A DNA stretch of 64,000 bases from Prorocentrum cordatum (GCA_963575745.1 CAUYUJ010012736.1:167001-231000); one strand, 5' to 3'; positions 23,217 through 34,950 are shown, counted from the stretch's first letter. Program-made: numbers and translations. Notes: generated from the sequence alone by a model not told the origin.

Positions 23217-23925
23217 CTCCTCGTCCTCCTCCTCGTCCTCCTCCTCCTCCTCCTCCTCCTCCTCCTCCTCCTCCCTCCTCCCTCCTCCTCCCCTCCTCCC
23301 CCTCCTCCCCCCTCCTACTCTCCTCACCTCCATCCTCCTCCTCCTCCTCCCTCACCCCTCCTCCTCCTCCTCCTCCCCCTCCTCCTCCTCCCCCTCCTCC
23401 TTCTCCTACTCCTCCTCCTCCTCCTCCTCTCCTCCTCCCTCCTCCTCCTCCTCCTCTCCTCCTCCTCCTCCCTCCTCCTCCCCTCCTCCTCCTCCTCCTC
23501 CTCCCCCTCCTCTCCTCCTCCCTCCTTTCCCTCCTACTCCTCCATCCCCCTCCTCCTCCTCCTCCTCCTCCTCCTCCCCTCCTCCTCCTCCTCCTCCTCC
23601 TCCTCCTCCTCCTCCCCCCTCCTCCTCCTCCTCCCTCCTCCTCCTCCTCCTCCTCCTCCTCCTCCTCCTTCCCCTCCTCCTCCTCCTCCTCCTCCTCATC
23701 CCCCTCCTCCTCCTCCTCCTCCCTTCCCTCTCCTCCTCCTCCCTCCTCCTCCTCCTCCGCCTCCCCCTCCTCCTCCTCCTCTCCTCCTTCCTCCTCCCCC
23801 CTCCTCCTCCTCCTCCTCCTCCTCCTCCCTCCTCCTCCTCCTCCTCCTCCTCCTCCTCCTCCTCCTCCTCCTCCTCCTCCTCCTCCTCCTCCTCCTCCTC
23901 CCCCTCCTCCTCGTCCCCCTCCCCT
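23217..23925 (+). repeat. 0.7-kb CCT tract
   Basis: CCT units with scattered variants over about 700 bp, the longest homopyrimidine tract in the window. It yields three overlapping long open frames that are not genes. Confidence 0.97.
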
Positions 23926-24208
23926 CTCCGGGGGAGAGCCCAAGGGCGAATGGCCCAGGGGAGAGCCCAGGTGCGCCGAGATTCTGTGCCTTGGAGGAGG
24001 CTCCCGGTCGAAGGCGTGCGGTGCCCGCCCCTGGGCTATTCGCCCCTGTCGGCGCCGCCGACCGAGGCGTGGCGGGCCAGACCCGGCGGCGCGGCGCGCT
24101 GGCCAAAAGTTCCCAGCCGCGGACGCACACCACGTGCGGGAGCTTTTGGTTGACCCGAAAGGGGGTCCGGCGGAGAGGGGGTGGTGCAGGAGGTCTGGGG
24201 CACTTGTA

Positions 24209-24402
24209 TCGGGTCGGGCGAAAGGGGGGGATAGCAAAGGGGGGGTTTGAGAATCAGCTCACGTAGCTGATTTCCCGGCGCCTCCCGGCGCCGGAGGCGA
24301 CTATGTATCGAGGAATGGGCCCATCGGTGAGGCCGAAATCAGCTGCATGCAGCAAATTTCGTAACCCCCCCTTTCCCAATCCCCCCCTTTCGCCTGGCCC
24401 GA
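24209..24402. mobile_element. 194-bp inverted-repeat element (TCGGGTCGGGCGAAAGG)
   Basis: Inverted ends of about 40 bp (TCGGGTCGGGCGAAAGGGGG with CCCCCTTTCGCCTGGCCCGA) and an exact 5-bp duplication TTGTA at 24,204-24,208 and 24,403-24,407. The centre has the palindromic CGGCGCCTCCCGGCGCCGG. Confidence 0.82.
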
Positions 24403-24828
24403 TTGTATTGCCAGTGTCTTGCGCCAGAGACTTGCAGCGCACTGTGTGGCAGCTGAGGTACTGCACGCGAGCACCCCGCAATACATTCTGCGCACCAGAA
24501 TGTCTTGCACACCCCAAAATCTATCGTAACACCACAAGCCTTCTGCACCAACTGTGTTGCGCGCTATCCAAAAGCTCCCGACGGTATGTTCGCGCGGCGT
24601 CGGCGCGCGCGAAGGCTCTTGACACCGCGTCGATCGTGCAGCCGTGAGTCCATCGCGACCCCGATGGTTCAAAGCTCAACCCAATCGGACCCCACGGCGT
24701 TGCCGTGTCCAGCGGTGCTTCCGCGTCGCAGGGTGAAACCTCGAGCGCCTTCTCCGGCCTCGCCGGCGCGCCCACGCCGCGCGACCGTGCCGCACCACAG
24801 GGGGGAGCGCCGCCGCCTCCCCGCACAC

Positions 24829-24863
24829 GAGCAGATGATCTCCGCGAAGATGCAGCCCACAGA
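24829..24863 (-). CDS. Kinase exon 6: helix alphaF (SVGCIFAEIICS)
   Basis: A 35-nt micro-exon encodes SVGCIFAEIIC plus two bases of a Ser codon. The acceptor is GCGCAG before TCTGTGGG, the donor is GT (CTGCTC then GTGTGCGG). Joined to exon 5 it gives DVWA-SVGCIFAE, the kinase subdomain IX-X signature. The preceding intron is about 11.7 kb and contains the frameshifted pseudogene at 33-34.4 kb and the satellite field at 27-32 kb. Confidence 0.86.
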
Positions 24864-24971
24864 CTGCGCGGCGGCGCGCGCACACGCACACGGCAGCGCA
24901 GGGCGTGCCGGCCGCCGGCCGAGCCGCTGCGACGGCGAAGGAACAGCACCCAAACCCAGACCCAGAGTGCG

Positions 24972-25165
24972 ACGAACGAACAACACACGCGCACACCCAT
25001 ACCAATAGGGAGGTCGGAGGGAGAAGGACTGGCTATGGGTATGGGTGCGGGTTGTCGGACCCCTGAGGAGGCTCCCGTTCGAGCGGGGACCCCTGTCCGA
25101 CAGCACGCACCCATAGCTCATTCCGTCTCCCCTATGGGAATGGGTGCGTGTTGATCGTTCGTCAG
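24972..25165. mobile_element. Family E hairpin element, copy 2
   Basis: CGAACGAACAACACACGCGC at the left and TGTTGATCGTTCG at the right, with an internal inverted pair around GAGGCTCCCGTTCGAGCGGG. Confidence 0.7.
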
Positions 25166-25192
25166 AGGGGGGGGTGGGGGGGGGCTTGGGAG

Positions 25193-25294
25193 AGGGGAGG
25201 ACTCGCTGTGGGTAATCGGCGCGTGCTGTCGGCCGCCAGGGGAGGCTTCCGCTCGAGCGGGGGCCTCCGCAGCCGACAGCACGCACCCAGCATG
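25193..25294. mobile_element. Family E related hairpin
   Basis: CGCGTGCTGTCGGCCGCC at the left and GCAGCCGACAGCACGCACC at the right flank a centre with CGCTCGAGCGGGGGCC, as in the core of copy 2. Confidence 0.6.
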
Positions 25295-26529
25295 GCATGG
25301 GGCCCTCGGGGGGGCCGTGACTGGGGTTGGGGGGGGGGGCAGAAAGGGGCCCGTCCCGGGCCCCGGAGGCCCCACCCTTCTGGTGCCCGGAAGGGCCCCC
25401 CTTCAAGGGCCCGAAAAGGGACCCTGTCCGGCAGCCCCTGCTGCCCCCCCCCCTTCTGCATCCAGGGAGCCCACAAAGGACGCACGCGCCCAGCCATGTA
25501 CAGGAACACGGCCCCTCGATCCGCGAGACCGGCCGCGTATATACGAACATCTGCGCAACGCGTACTCTCGAAGGCAGCGTGGATTCATGTACGTGTGCGC
25601 CCTTCTGTCGCGCCTGATTATCGGCCCCCCGTTGCGCGTCCTCCGATGGGTGTATGTGCGTGTGCTGTTCGCTCGTCGTGCGAGCTGGTCTGGGCCGGGG
25701 GCGGTGCCTCGCGTCGGTCGGAGGCTTTTTCGGTGGCGCTCCGTCCTCCCAGACCTCCACCCAACCTTTCAGCGTGTCGAGAAGTTCGATGCGGAAGTGG
25801 CCTCCTCCTCCTCCTCCTCCTCCCCCTCCTCCCCCTCCTCCTCCCCCTCCTCCTCCTCCTCCTTGTTTTTCGGCCTCTGGGGGCCCTTGCCAAGCCCTGG
25901 AACCATCCGAAAAAAAGGGTGGAAAACGGGCCCTGCGGACAGGGCCCGGACTTCCAGGGACCCCGCGCTGGAAAGCCAGAGCATCGGATTTCTGGGCCAC
26001 ATTGTTGCACGAACCATGACGCGTTGCTTGTTTGCCGTGTGGGCCCCCGCCGGGCCCTGGAGACTGTCAGCAGAGAGCGGCCCCACACGAGGAAACGCAG
26101 CCGGCCATGGGGAAAGGGCCACGACTTTCGGGGACTTCGTGGTGATCAAGTCAAGACATCGGATGTACGGGGAAAGAGGGGGAGGGACGGAGGGAGGGAG
26201 GAAGAAGAGTGATCGGAAATGATGAATAAGGGCACTGGCACAGCGAGACAAGGGCGGACAAAGGAAGAGGATAGAAGGACAGAAGAGCAACAAAAAACGG
26301 CGACACCAAAATTACCTCCGCTCCACTTCACGCCGGCTCTCCCGCACTCCACGCTCAGATAAGGCTGAAGAGGAGGAAACAGAGGAGTGGGAGCATGACC
26401 ATTGGAGGGAGGACGGGTCTGCATTGCATGATATACGTTGTTACAGATAGATGTACATACATGTACACATACATAAACATATATATATATGCATCTACAG
26501 ATCCATATACATGTACAAGGGCATGCGTT

Positions 26530-26720
26530 AGGGGCCACGACGGGCGACTGCGAGCGGGGGCCACGAAGGGCATATAATGCGGGGCCACAATGGGCAACGA
26601 CGGGGCCACTGAGGGCAGCAACGGGGCCACGAAGGGCAGCGAGCGAAGGCGACCGCGGAACCAATACAGGCAGCGAGGGGCATCCAAGGCGGGCGAAGGG
26701 CAGCAAGCGGCGACTGCAGT
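26530..26720 (+). repeat. 18-21 bp minisatellite
   Basis: About ten units of GGGGCCACGAAGGGCAGC. Confidence 0.8.
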
Positions 26721-26819
26721 CCCTAACGGGCTGGTCGGGCGTGCAGGCCCAGACGGGCGGGTCGAGCGGGCGGGTCTTCGAAGCGTCAATTCTGCTTGAT
26801 GCGCCAGGCAATATGTAGC

Positions 26820-27790
26820 GGGAGCGCGAGTCCTGAGTGTCGAGGAGCGGCATCTGAATAAATTGTGAGGAAATATCACGCGGGAACCGCGATTCGGTGG
26901 TACCAAGCGAGAGCGCGATTCTTCAATACATTGTGAAGAAGTATCAAGCGGGAGCCGCGATCCGGCGGTAAATTACAAGGCAGTCCTAAGCTAGAGCGCG
27001 AATCTTCAATACATCATGAGGAAGTATCAGGCGGGTGCCGTTGTTGTTGTTGTTGTTGTAGTAAACCGGGGGCCGACAATACAATTTGACCCCAAGACTT
27101 TCCTGGGGGGGGAACAAGTTGTGAGCCCCGGGAAGGGCACTTCAATCGAAAAAATCAATGTGCACCGGACGGGGGGGATCAACACAAATTATCTTTCAAA
27201 AATGGCAGTTCAACGGCAGCAGTAAAAATCACAACAACTACAACAACAACAATTATTGTAATACTGTTCGCTCTTACTTACCCGCGTGTCTTTAAAAACG
27301 AATTCCCCCCACCCTTGATACCCGCCCTCCTAGGCGAAAGCGCCGTTCCTGAAGGAAGTCTCGGGCGGGAGCCCACGACGGGCGGGCGATCCCCTGACGG
27401 GCGGGTCGGGCGGGTGGGAAGTTCAAGCGGGATGCCTGAGTATGGTGAGAGCTCGATTACTAAGTAATTTGTAACGGCGTCCTTGGCGCAGCGTGTTTCC
27501 TGAGCGTCGAAAGCGCGATTTCTGAATACATCGCATGGAAGTCACAGGCGAGAGCGCAATTCCTAAAGAAATTGTGAAAGGGTTCTCTTTCGGGAGCGGG
27601 GGTCTTGATTAATTTGCGAGGGCGTCTTGTTTCAATTGCGAGGAAGTCTCAAGCGGGAGCGCCTTTCCTGAGTAAACTGTGAAGAAGTCTCAGATGGGAG
27701 CGGGGGTCCTGACTAAATTGCGAGAGTTCACAAGCGGGAACACCGATCCGGAGTACATTGTGAGGAAGTCTCAGGGGCGGGTGTCCTGAG
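26820..27790 (+). repeat. Degenerate monomer field related to the 31-kb satellite
   Basis: About twenty diverged units of 45-55 bp around GTGAGGAAGTCTCAAGCGGGAGC and GCGATTCCTGAATACATTG, interrupted by a GTT tract at 27,043-27,060 and an insertion at 27,060-27,420. They look like the ancestral monomer of the 250-bp higher-order array. Confidence 0.7.
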
Positions 27791-27998
27791 TAAATTTGGA
27801 GGAAATCTCAAGCGGAAGCCGTTGTTGTTGTTGTTGTTGTTGTTGTAATCCGGGGGGCCAGGGGCACAATTTGAGCACCAAGACTTCCCCTATCAAAAAA
27901 CAGGGTGCGAACGTCGAGGGGCACACTTTGATTCAGAAAAAACAGTCTGCACCGGCGAGGGTGGATCAACAACACATATTCTTCAGAAGTGAGAGTTC

Positions 27999-28004
<6 letters not shown>

Positions 28005-28043
<39 letters not shown>

Positions 28044-28270
28044 CATTTTACCCGAACGCTCAGTGTTCTCCCCAGTGCCAGGGTTTTCATGCGACGCCAG
28101 CCAATACCCCCACTTCGTGGGGGGGCAATGCAAGCTCTACCAAACATCCACACGACTCTCGGGAACCACCCACACCCAGCTTCCCGCCCTATGACGTCAG
28201 GACACTTCACTTCGTGGCGCGCGGACGATCGTGGATACTACACTGGCGTGGAGTACACACCCGCAGAGGT
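28005..28270 (+). repeat. Duplicated block (partner 29,590-29,845)
   Basis: ACCCGAACGCTCAGTGTTCT, AGGGTTTTCATGCGACGCC and CACTGGCGTGGAGTACACAC recur in the partner at roughly 90% identity by eye. Both follow a CAA tract. Confidence 0.8.
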
Positions 28271-28337
28271 TGATCACTTGTTTGGGCCCCGCATGTGCCC
28301 CGCATGGTGCATTTGTTGCGTATGACATACATAGTAC

Positions 28338-28376
<39 letters not shown>

Positions 28377-28624
28377 AAGACAGAGAGCCAGTGGAGAGAG
28401 AGATAGAAAGAGATTCGTCACATGTGTGAGGCAACCTGAGAAGATGTGGTACACGGTACACGTGAGATGGTACGCAGTGCCAAGATAGTTGGTCACATTC
28501 TTGAGGCAAATTCCTGGGAAGGCGATTACACAAGTAGATGTGTTACGTATGATAGATATGAAGCAGAGAAAGAGCGAGAGACAGAGAGAAGGAGAGAGAG
28601 GAGTCGGTCACATCTTTAGGGCAA

Positions 28625-28805
28625 CTTCCTGAGGGATGGGGCCATCTTGGGGGCCTCTTGGAGCCAACTTGGAGCCTCTTTGGAACCTCTTGGGGGCCTC
28701 TTGGAGTCCTCTTGGGGCCTCTTGGGACCATCTTGGGCGCCTCTTGCGGCCTCATGGGCGCCTCTTGGGGCCATCTTGAGCGCCTCTTGGGGCCATCTTG
28801 CCATC
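28625..28805 (-). repeat. CCAAGAGGCC array, inverse orientation, short
   Basis: About nine units of GGGGCCATCTTGGGCGCCTC. Confidence 0.8.
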
Positions 28806-28829
28806 TTGGGTTGTTAACAGATTCATGAA

Positions 28830-29470
28830 GAGCCCGCGGGTGGATTTTGATATTTTTCGGATGATGAAAGTCTTGCGTTTGCATATGTTTTCGGAACATC
28901 GCATCTTGAAATTATTGAAATCACATTATGTTTGGCAGGATTTCGGCACGCGCGCGCGGCGGCCGCGCGCATGTGCACTTCGTGTCATTTTTTGCAAGGG
29001 ATGGTGGCCCTCGTAGGCTCGCAACCGTTGTTGCAGAAGGTCGAAGCACCTGAAAAGGTTCCTCGCAAAGGCCCTTTTAACAGAAATGTTTAAAATCTGG
29101 TGGGTTTCCTAGGAATCCGCAAGAGCGCGCGGAAGGACATTTTGACAATTTTTTCTGAGAAAACCATTGGGTTTTTGATGTTTTTATGTTAAAATCGCTA
29201 CGAAACCTAAGGTTTTGGAAGGATTTCGTCTTGCGCGCACGAATGTCCACTTTACCTTATTTTTTGCAAGGGATTCTTGCAATTTGATCAAGTAAAAACA
29301 AGAATTTTCATTTTCTATTGTTTTTTGCAAGGGAAAACGAGCGTCAACAAAAAACCGGATCCGGAGCTCATCCACTTTTCTGAAGCTTTCGCGAAAAAAT
29401 GATGAAAATGTAGCTGCGGCCTAGGCGCGGCGCAGAGGTCGCGCACCAGGGGTCCCAACAATAATAATTC
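28830..29470 (+). repeat. Duplicated AT-richer block (partner 29,985-30,545)
   Basis: Both copies share GGATTTCGTCTTGCGCGC, GAATGTCCACTTTACC and TTGCAAGGGATTCTTG, and end in GATGAAAATGTAGCTGCGGC then GGGGTCCCAACAATAAT. A weaker relative of the end block is at 32,060-32,125. Confidence 0.75.
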
Positions 29471-29589
29471 TTTAGAAGGAATAATGTTCAACAACAACAA
29501 CAAGAACAAGAACAATAACAAGAACAATAACAACAACAATAACAATAACAACAATAACAACAGCAACAACAACAACAACAACAACAATA

Positions 29590-29845
29590 ACAACAACAAC
29601 AACAATCACTTTACCCGAACGCTCAGTGTTCTCACCAGTGCCAGGGTTTTCATGCGACGCCAGCCAATACCCCCACTTTGTGGGGGGGCAGTGCAAGCTC
29701 TACCAAATATCCACACGACTCTTCGCCACCACCCACACCCAGCTTCCCGCCCTATGACGTTCGGACACTTCACTTCGTGGCCTGCGGACGACCGTGGCTA
29801 CTACACTGGCGTGGAGTACACACCCACAGAAGTTGTTAAGCCTAC
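29590..29845 (+). repeat. Duplicated block (partner 28,005-28,270)
   Basis: Second copy of the same block, followed by three short ACCCACAGAAGTTGTTAAGC repeats at 29,819-29,903 that the first copy lacks. Confidence 0.8.
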
Positions 29846-29984
29846 GTTCGTACACCCACAGAAGTTGTTAAGCCTTGTTAACCCACAGAAGTTGTTAAGC
29901 CTTCCACAGAACATCTGTTGCATATGATGCATATGGTACATGATACACATGATACACATGATACGTACTCGCAAGGGAAGACGT

Positions 29985-30545
29985 GCAGGTGTTTTTCGAG
30001 GACCCAATGGTTTTTGGAGATTTCGGCGTGCGCGCGCAAAAAACGAATGTGTCCCGCATGGTATTATTTGACAGGGATGATGGCCCTGGCAGGTGCGCAA
30101 CCGTTGTCGCAGAAGTTCGAAAAAGTTGCTCGCAAAAGCCCGTTTGACAGAAATGTTTAAAAAGTGTTGGGTTTCCTACGAATCCGCAAGAGCGCGCGGG
30201 ATGAGATTTTGACATTTTTTTGTTGAAAAACCATTGGTTTTTTGATGTTTTTATGTTAAAATCGCTCCGAACACTAAGCTTTTGGAAGGATTTCGTCTTG
30301 CGCGCGCGAATGTCCACTTTACCTTATTTTTTGCAAGGGATTCTTGAAATTTGATTATATTAGAACAAGAAATGTCATTTTATAGTGTTTTTTGCAAGGG
30401 AAAGCGGGGGGGAACAAAACAACCGGATCTTGATCACATCGAATTACCTGAGGCTTCCTCACGAAAATGATGAAAATGTAGCTGCGGCCTAGGCGGCGCA
30501 GGGGGGGCGTGCACCAGGGGTCCCAACAATAATTATTCTTTAGAA
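29985..30545 (+). repeat. Duplicated AT-richer block (partner 28,830-29,470)
   Basis: Second copy; offset about 1.1 kb. With the CAA-led block it makes an alternating two-module pattern across 28-30.5 kb. Confidence 0.75.
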
Positions 30546-30980
30546 TTAATAATGTTCAATCATGCTACCCTCATGCGCGATGTTTCCACACGAAGCATGA
30601 GACCATCATGATGACCATCCATACCATGGGGGACTCTTGTTCTATAGCGGGGTCCGTTATTCCCATTCCCAGATCTCCCGCCGAATGAGGTCTTGCAAAC
30701 ACCTCCCCCGAGGAATTTCAACATATCCTGCATCGAAAACGCATGCCCGTGGTTTGCAGCGCCGATGCGAGACCGCCAGTGGAGCCCCAGCGAAAGGGTA
30801 AAGCACAAGGAAGTATCGACCGACAGAATTGCCTCCGTGGGGATGGGGGCTGTCGGCGGTGAGGCCAGGACCTGGCCCTGAATAGAAATGGAGACAGTCT
30901 CGACCAGGGCTGCTGTTGTTGCTGGGAGCGGCGCCAATGCTGAAGAGACCAGGGCGCTAGTCCAGCGTACAACAAAACGA

Positions 30981-31985
30981 AATCTCGAGCGGGAGCGCTG
31001 GTTTTGGTGGGGCAGCTGCTTTCGGCGGCGAGGAGGAACACCGCCTTGAATAAGAAAGGGGGAATCATCGAGCGGGAGCCGTGGTTTTGTCGGGACGGGG
31101 GCTGTCGGCGGCGAGGAACAGCACCGTCCCGAGGAACAAGAAAGGACATCTCGAGCGGGAGCGCTGTTCTCGCTGGGAGCGGCGCCAATTCAAAAGAGAA
31201 TTGGGCGCCAGCCCAGCGTAAAACGGAAGGAAGTCTCGGGCGGAAACGCTGGTTTTGTCGGGGAGGCGGCTTTCGGCGGCGAAGAGGAACACCGCTTTGA
31301 GCAAGATCGGAAGAAGTATCGAGCGGGAGACGCGGTTTTGTCGGGACGGGGGTTGTCGGCGGCGAGGGACAGCACCGTCTTCAGGAAAAAGGGGGGAACC
31401 CTCGAGCGGGAGCGTTGTTCTTGCTGGGGGCGGCGCCAATTTAAACGAAAATCGGGCGACAGTCCACCGTCAAACGGAAGGAAATCTCAGGCGGAAGCGC
31501 TGGTTTTGTCGGGGCGGCGGTTTTCGGCGGCGAGGCACACCGCCTTGAGTAAGAAGGGGGGAACCATCGAGCGGGATACGCGGTTTTGTCGGGACGGTGG
31601 TTGTCGGCGGCGACGAACAGCACCGTCTTCAGGAAAAAGGGGGGAAGCCTCGATCGGGAACGTTGTCTTTGCTGCGAGCGGCGCCAACTTAAACGCGAGT
31701 TGGGCGACAGTCCAACGTAAAACGGAAGGATGTCTCGGGCGGGAGCGCTGGTTTTGTCGGGGCGGCGGTTTTCGACGGCGAAGAGGAGCAACGCCTTGAA
31801 TACAACAAGAAGGAGGGGGCCTCGAGCGGGAACGTTGCTTTTGATGAGGGCGGCGCAGATGAGAGAAAGACTAGCGCGCCAGTCCAGCGTAAAACGGGAG
31901 GCAGTCTCGAGCGGGTACGCTGGTTTTGTTAAGGGGGCGGCGAGCAAGAATACCAGCCATGAGTAAACAACGAGGCAGTTTCGAG
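30981..31985 (+). repeat. Higher-order satellite: about 250-bp units of three about 83-bp monomers
   Basis: Units begin near 30,981, 31,231, 31,482 and 31,731 (spacing 248-251 bp). Each has three monomers carrying TCGAGCGGGAGCG, TTTTGTCGGG and GGCGGCGA. The third monomer of each unit has GGAGCGGCGCCAA instead. Open frames on both strands follow from the repeat and are not genes. Confidence 0.85.
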
Positions 31986-32424
31986 CGGGAGCGTTGTTGT
32001 TGTTTGGGGGCCGGTGTTGGCGGCCCCCCAAACCGCTCGAGCGTGAGCCTCATTTTCAATGAAAATGTAGCCAGCGCCTCGGCGAGAGCGCCAGAGCGCT
32101 CTTAAAGGGCCCAACAATATTAATTGTTTAGTAATTCGCATTCACAACAGCAGCAGCAACAACAACAACGCAACAAACATATTCTCACCACGAATTCTTT
32201 CTTCAGCCACGCGCGCAGGGACAATGAATGACCGTTCGGCCCCCTCACTCTGATATGTATGTGTGTGTCTCCGCCACCGTGCCGCTGGGCACGGAGTGGG
32301 CGTGCCCTCATGTCCTCTGCCCAATCGTTGACGCACTCCTGAGGCGTCTTTAAAGGCCCAGAGCCCGCATTCTAAAATCTCTCCGGGCTTGGCGCGGTTC
32401 CCTGCGTCTTGTCATAACTTAAAA

Positions 32425-32880
32425 GGCCCCAATGGGGGCCAAGAGAGCTCCAAGATGCCCGCCAAAACGGGCAAGATGCCCCAAAGACGGCCTAAGACGA
32501 CCCAGAGACGCTCCAAGCGGCCTCGAAGAGGCCTCCCGAGAAGGCCCCGAGAACCCAATTCACTGATGCTCCTGAGGTGTCTGGATTTTTCTGCAGTCTC
32601 GCCCTTTCGGCTTCCCGACGCTCCAAGATGGCCCACGAGGCCTCCAAGACCGCCCCAAAACGGCCCAACAGGTGTCAAAACGCCCCAAAAACAACCCAAA
32701 AGGGCCCCAAAACTGCCACATGAGGAGCCCGACGCAGGGAAGACGAACGGAAAATCCTGGCTTTCCGCTCCAAGAGGCTCCCAGAAGGCCCCCAGAAGCG
32801 CCCAGGAGGCCCCCAGAAGCCCAAGAGGCCCCCAGGAGGCCCCCAGGAGGCCCCCAGGAGGCACCCGAACGGCTCGTAAT
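32425..32880 (+). repeat. CCAAGAGGCCCCCAAGA array
   Basis: Tandem, loosely periodic units of CCAAGANGGCC and CCCAGGAGGCC, with the linked block TTTCGGCTTCCCGACGCTCC that also occurs at 19,440-19,470 and 60,585-60,655. Confidence 0.8.
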
Positions 32881-32999
32881 GGGCCGTCCCCCCCCCGCCC
32901 CCTGCACCCAGCGGATCCCACCACAAGGCACGACTGCCGCTCGCGCGGCCAGGAGCATGGCCACGCCTCGACCGTACTCTCCTGCCTTCCCGCTCTGCG

Positions 33000-34430
33000 C
33001 CTCCGAGCCCTTGGCCCAGGCCCGCCGAACAGGAACCTCTCTCCAGGGTCAAGCGGCAGCCCCCGCGGAGCCCACAGCGGACCCTGCCCCGCCGCCTTGA
33101 GATCGGGCCGCGCCCCCGCCTCCAGGCAGCAGGTCCCGATGGTCACCACGAGGCTCTCGAATCCCTTGGGCTCGAGCTCCGCCATCTTCACCGCCGGTCA
33201 CCGCCGCGTTGCTCTCCACAGCCGTCTGCGCTGCTACCTGCTCCGCGGCCTTGCCCACGAACTCCGCTGGTGCCCCGACCAGCATGGTCGGCAACGCCTC
33301 GCCCGTCAGCACACAGCACACCTCCTCGTTGGACTGCGCCTCGACGATCTCCTCGACCTCCTCGATCTCCCGCGGCTCCACCTTGATGCCCTCGCCGAGG
33401 CGGGCGCCCCCCCGCTCGTCCAGCCGTTCGCCCTCTGGCGACCCCTGGCCCTCACGATCGGCGCCGGCCGCAGCCTCCACGGCAAAACTCGACAAGCCGA
33501 CCTCGCCGTCGATGGTGGCTACGATGGCCCGACGCCTGCCTGCGAGCTGCTCCTCCAGCGCCTGGTTGCGCTCCTTGATGAGCGCCCAGGCGTCCTCCAG
33601 CCGCGCCACGCTCTCGAGCTGAGCGTCCCCCTCAGCCCGCTCGGTCTCCAGAGCCGCCAGCTCGGCCAATCGCCAACCAGCGGCGAAGCCTCCGCAAAGG
33701 CCTGGGCCTCCGCCTCGGGATTCCCCGCCTGCCAGACGCCTCCAGCACCTCCTCGTCCTCCTCCTTCAGTTCCTGCGCCGAGCCCCCGAGGAAGAGAAGG
33801 GGAGGGGACGCCTCCTGCTCCGTCTTGCCCCCAAGCTCCGCCGTCAAGCTCCGCTCGGGTGCGTACTTCTCGCACTCCTCCACCCTGGTCATCACGCCGA
33901 GGGCCTCGAGGAGCACGCCCTCCTGCTGCTGCACTTGCGCCTCCCAGTCCCCAGGGGGCCGCCTCGGCTGACAGGGGGCCAACCCCCCGCGTCCAGCCCG
34001 GCGCCGCCATCTGCCGCCATCTGCAGTTTCCGCTCGACATCTGCGACCGCAATGGCCTCCCGGGGCACAGGCCGCAGCTTCGCCGCCCCAGGCGGCGCGG
34101 CGCGTCGGGCCCAGCTGCCCCAGCCCAGGTCTTCGACCGCGTCCGCCAGGCTGTCGTCGCCGATGCCCCGGATCCGCCCCGCGGCCACCACCTCGCCGGA
34201 GGCGGGAGCGTGGCCGCCCAGGCGACCCGCCTCAGCCGCCAGTGCGCCGCAAGGGCGCGGCGGGTGGCCGCTGGCCGCGCCGCGGGCGCCGAGGCCCACG
34301 CCTCGCCCCCGGCCTGCCGCCGCATGCGCCGAAGGCGCCGCGCCAGCGAGCGCGCGCTGGCCGCAGCCCAGCGCCTGCCCCCAGCGCCGCACTCCGTGGC
34401 CGCTGGCACGCGCCCGAGCGCCCACGGGCG
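33000..34430 (-). pseudogene. Frameshifted coding relic with coiled-coil-type protein
   Basis: The minus strand shows a run of protein-like sequence that changes frame about four times: RIRGIGDDSLADAVEDLGWG and VPREAIAVADVERKLQMAAD (34.2-34.0 kb), then EGVLLEALGVMTRVEECEKY and SAQELKEEDEEVLEA (33.95-33.73 kb), NPEAEAQAFAEA (about 33.71 kb), AELAALETERAEGDAQLESV and IKERNQALEEQLAGRR (33.67-33.53 kb), and finally ELEPKGFESLVVTIGTCCLE (33.19-33.12 kb). Charged heptad-like spacing suggests a coiled coil. I do not recognise the family. Repeated shifts with uniform amino-acid bias suggest a decayed gene or retroelement first ORF nested in the kinase intron, rather than exons, because no consistent splice sites flank the shifts. 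Confidence 0.5.
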
Positions 34431-34659
34431 CGCGCCGCGCGGGGGCCTCCCGCACGCCGGGCTCGCTCGAGCCAACATGGCGACGGAAGCGGCTCCTCAT
34501 AGGCCCCAAGACGGCCCCCGAGGGGCCTCCCAACGGACTCCAAGGGGCCTCTGGGAGGCCCCCCACGAGATCCCAACGAACATCTAGTAGGCTCCGTACC
34601 CCCATCCCAGGCACGGTGGCGGGATGGGCCGAAGGCCATTCGATATAAATGGGAGGGAA

Positions 34660-34703
34660 AGAGAGAGAGAGAGAGGGGGGGGGGGAAAACAACAACAAAA
34701 GAA

Positions 34704-34734
<31 letters not shown>

Positions 34735-34918
34735 GAGAGAGTAAGAAAGAGAGAGAGAGAGAGAGAGAGTCAGGAAGGGAGAAAGAGAGAGGGAGAAAGA
34801 GAGAGAAAGAGAGAGAGAGAGAGAGAAAGGACAACACTAAGAAAAGGGAGAAAGCGAAAGAGAGAGAGAGAGAGAGTGGAAGGGAGAAAGACACAGAGAG
34901 AGGGAGAGAGAGGGGAGA

Positions 34919-34950
<32 letters not shown>

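Noticed and set aside
22788-24266. Open frames of 300-490 residues made of Ser, Leu and Pro
   Set aside because: They are the three readings of the 0.7-kb CCT tract, open on both strands.
32389-34587. 732-residue plus-strand open frame
   Set aside because: It combines CCAAGAGGCC repeats with the antisense of the coiled-coil-type relic; the protein-like signal is on the minus strand.
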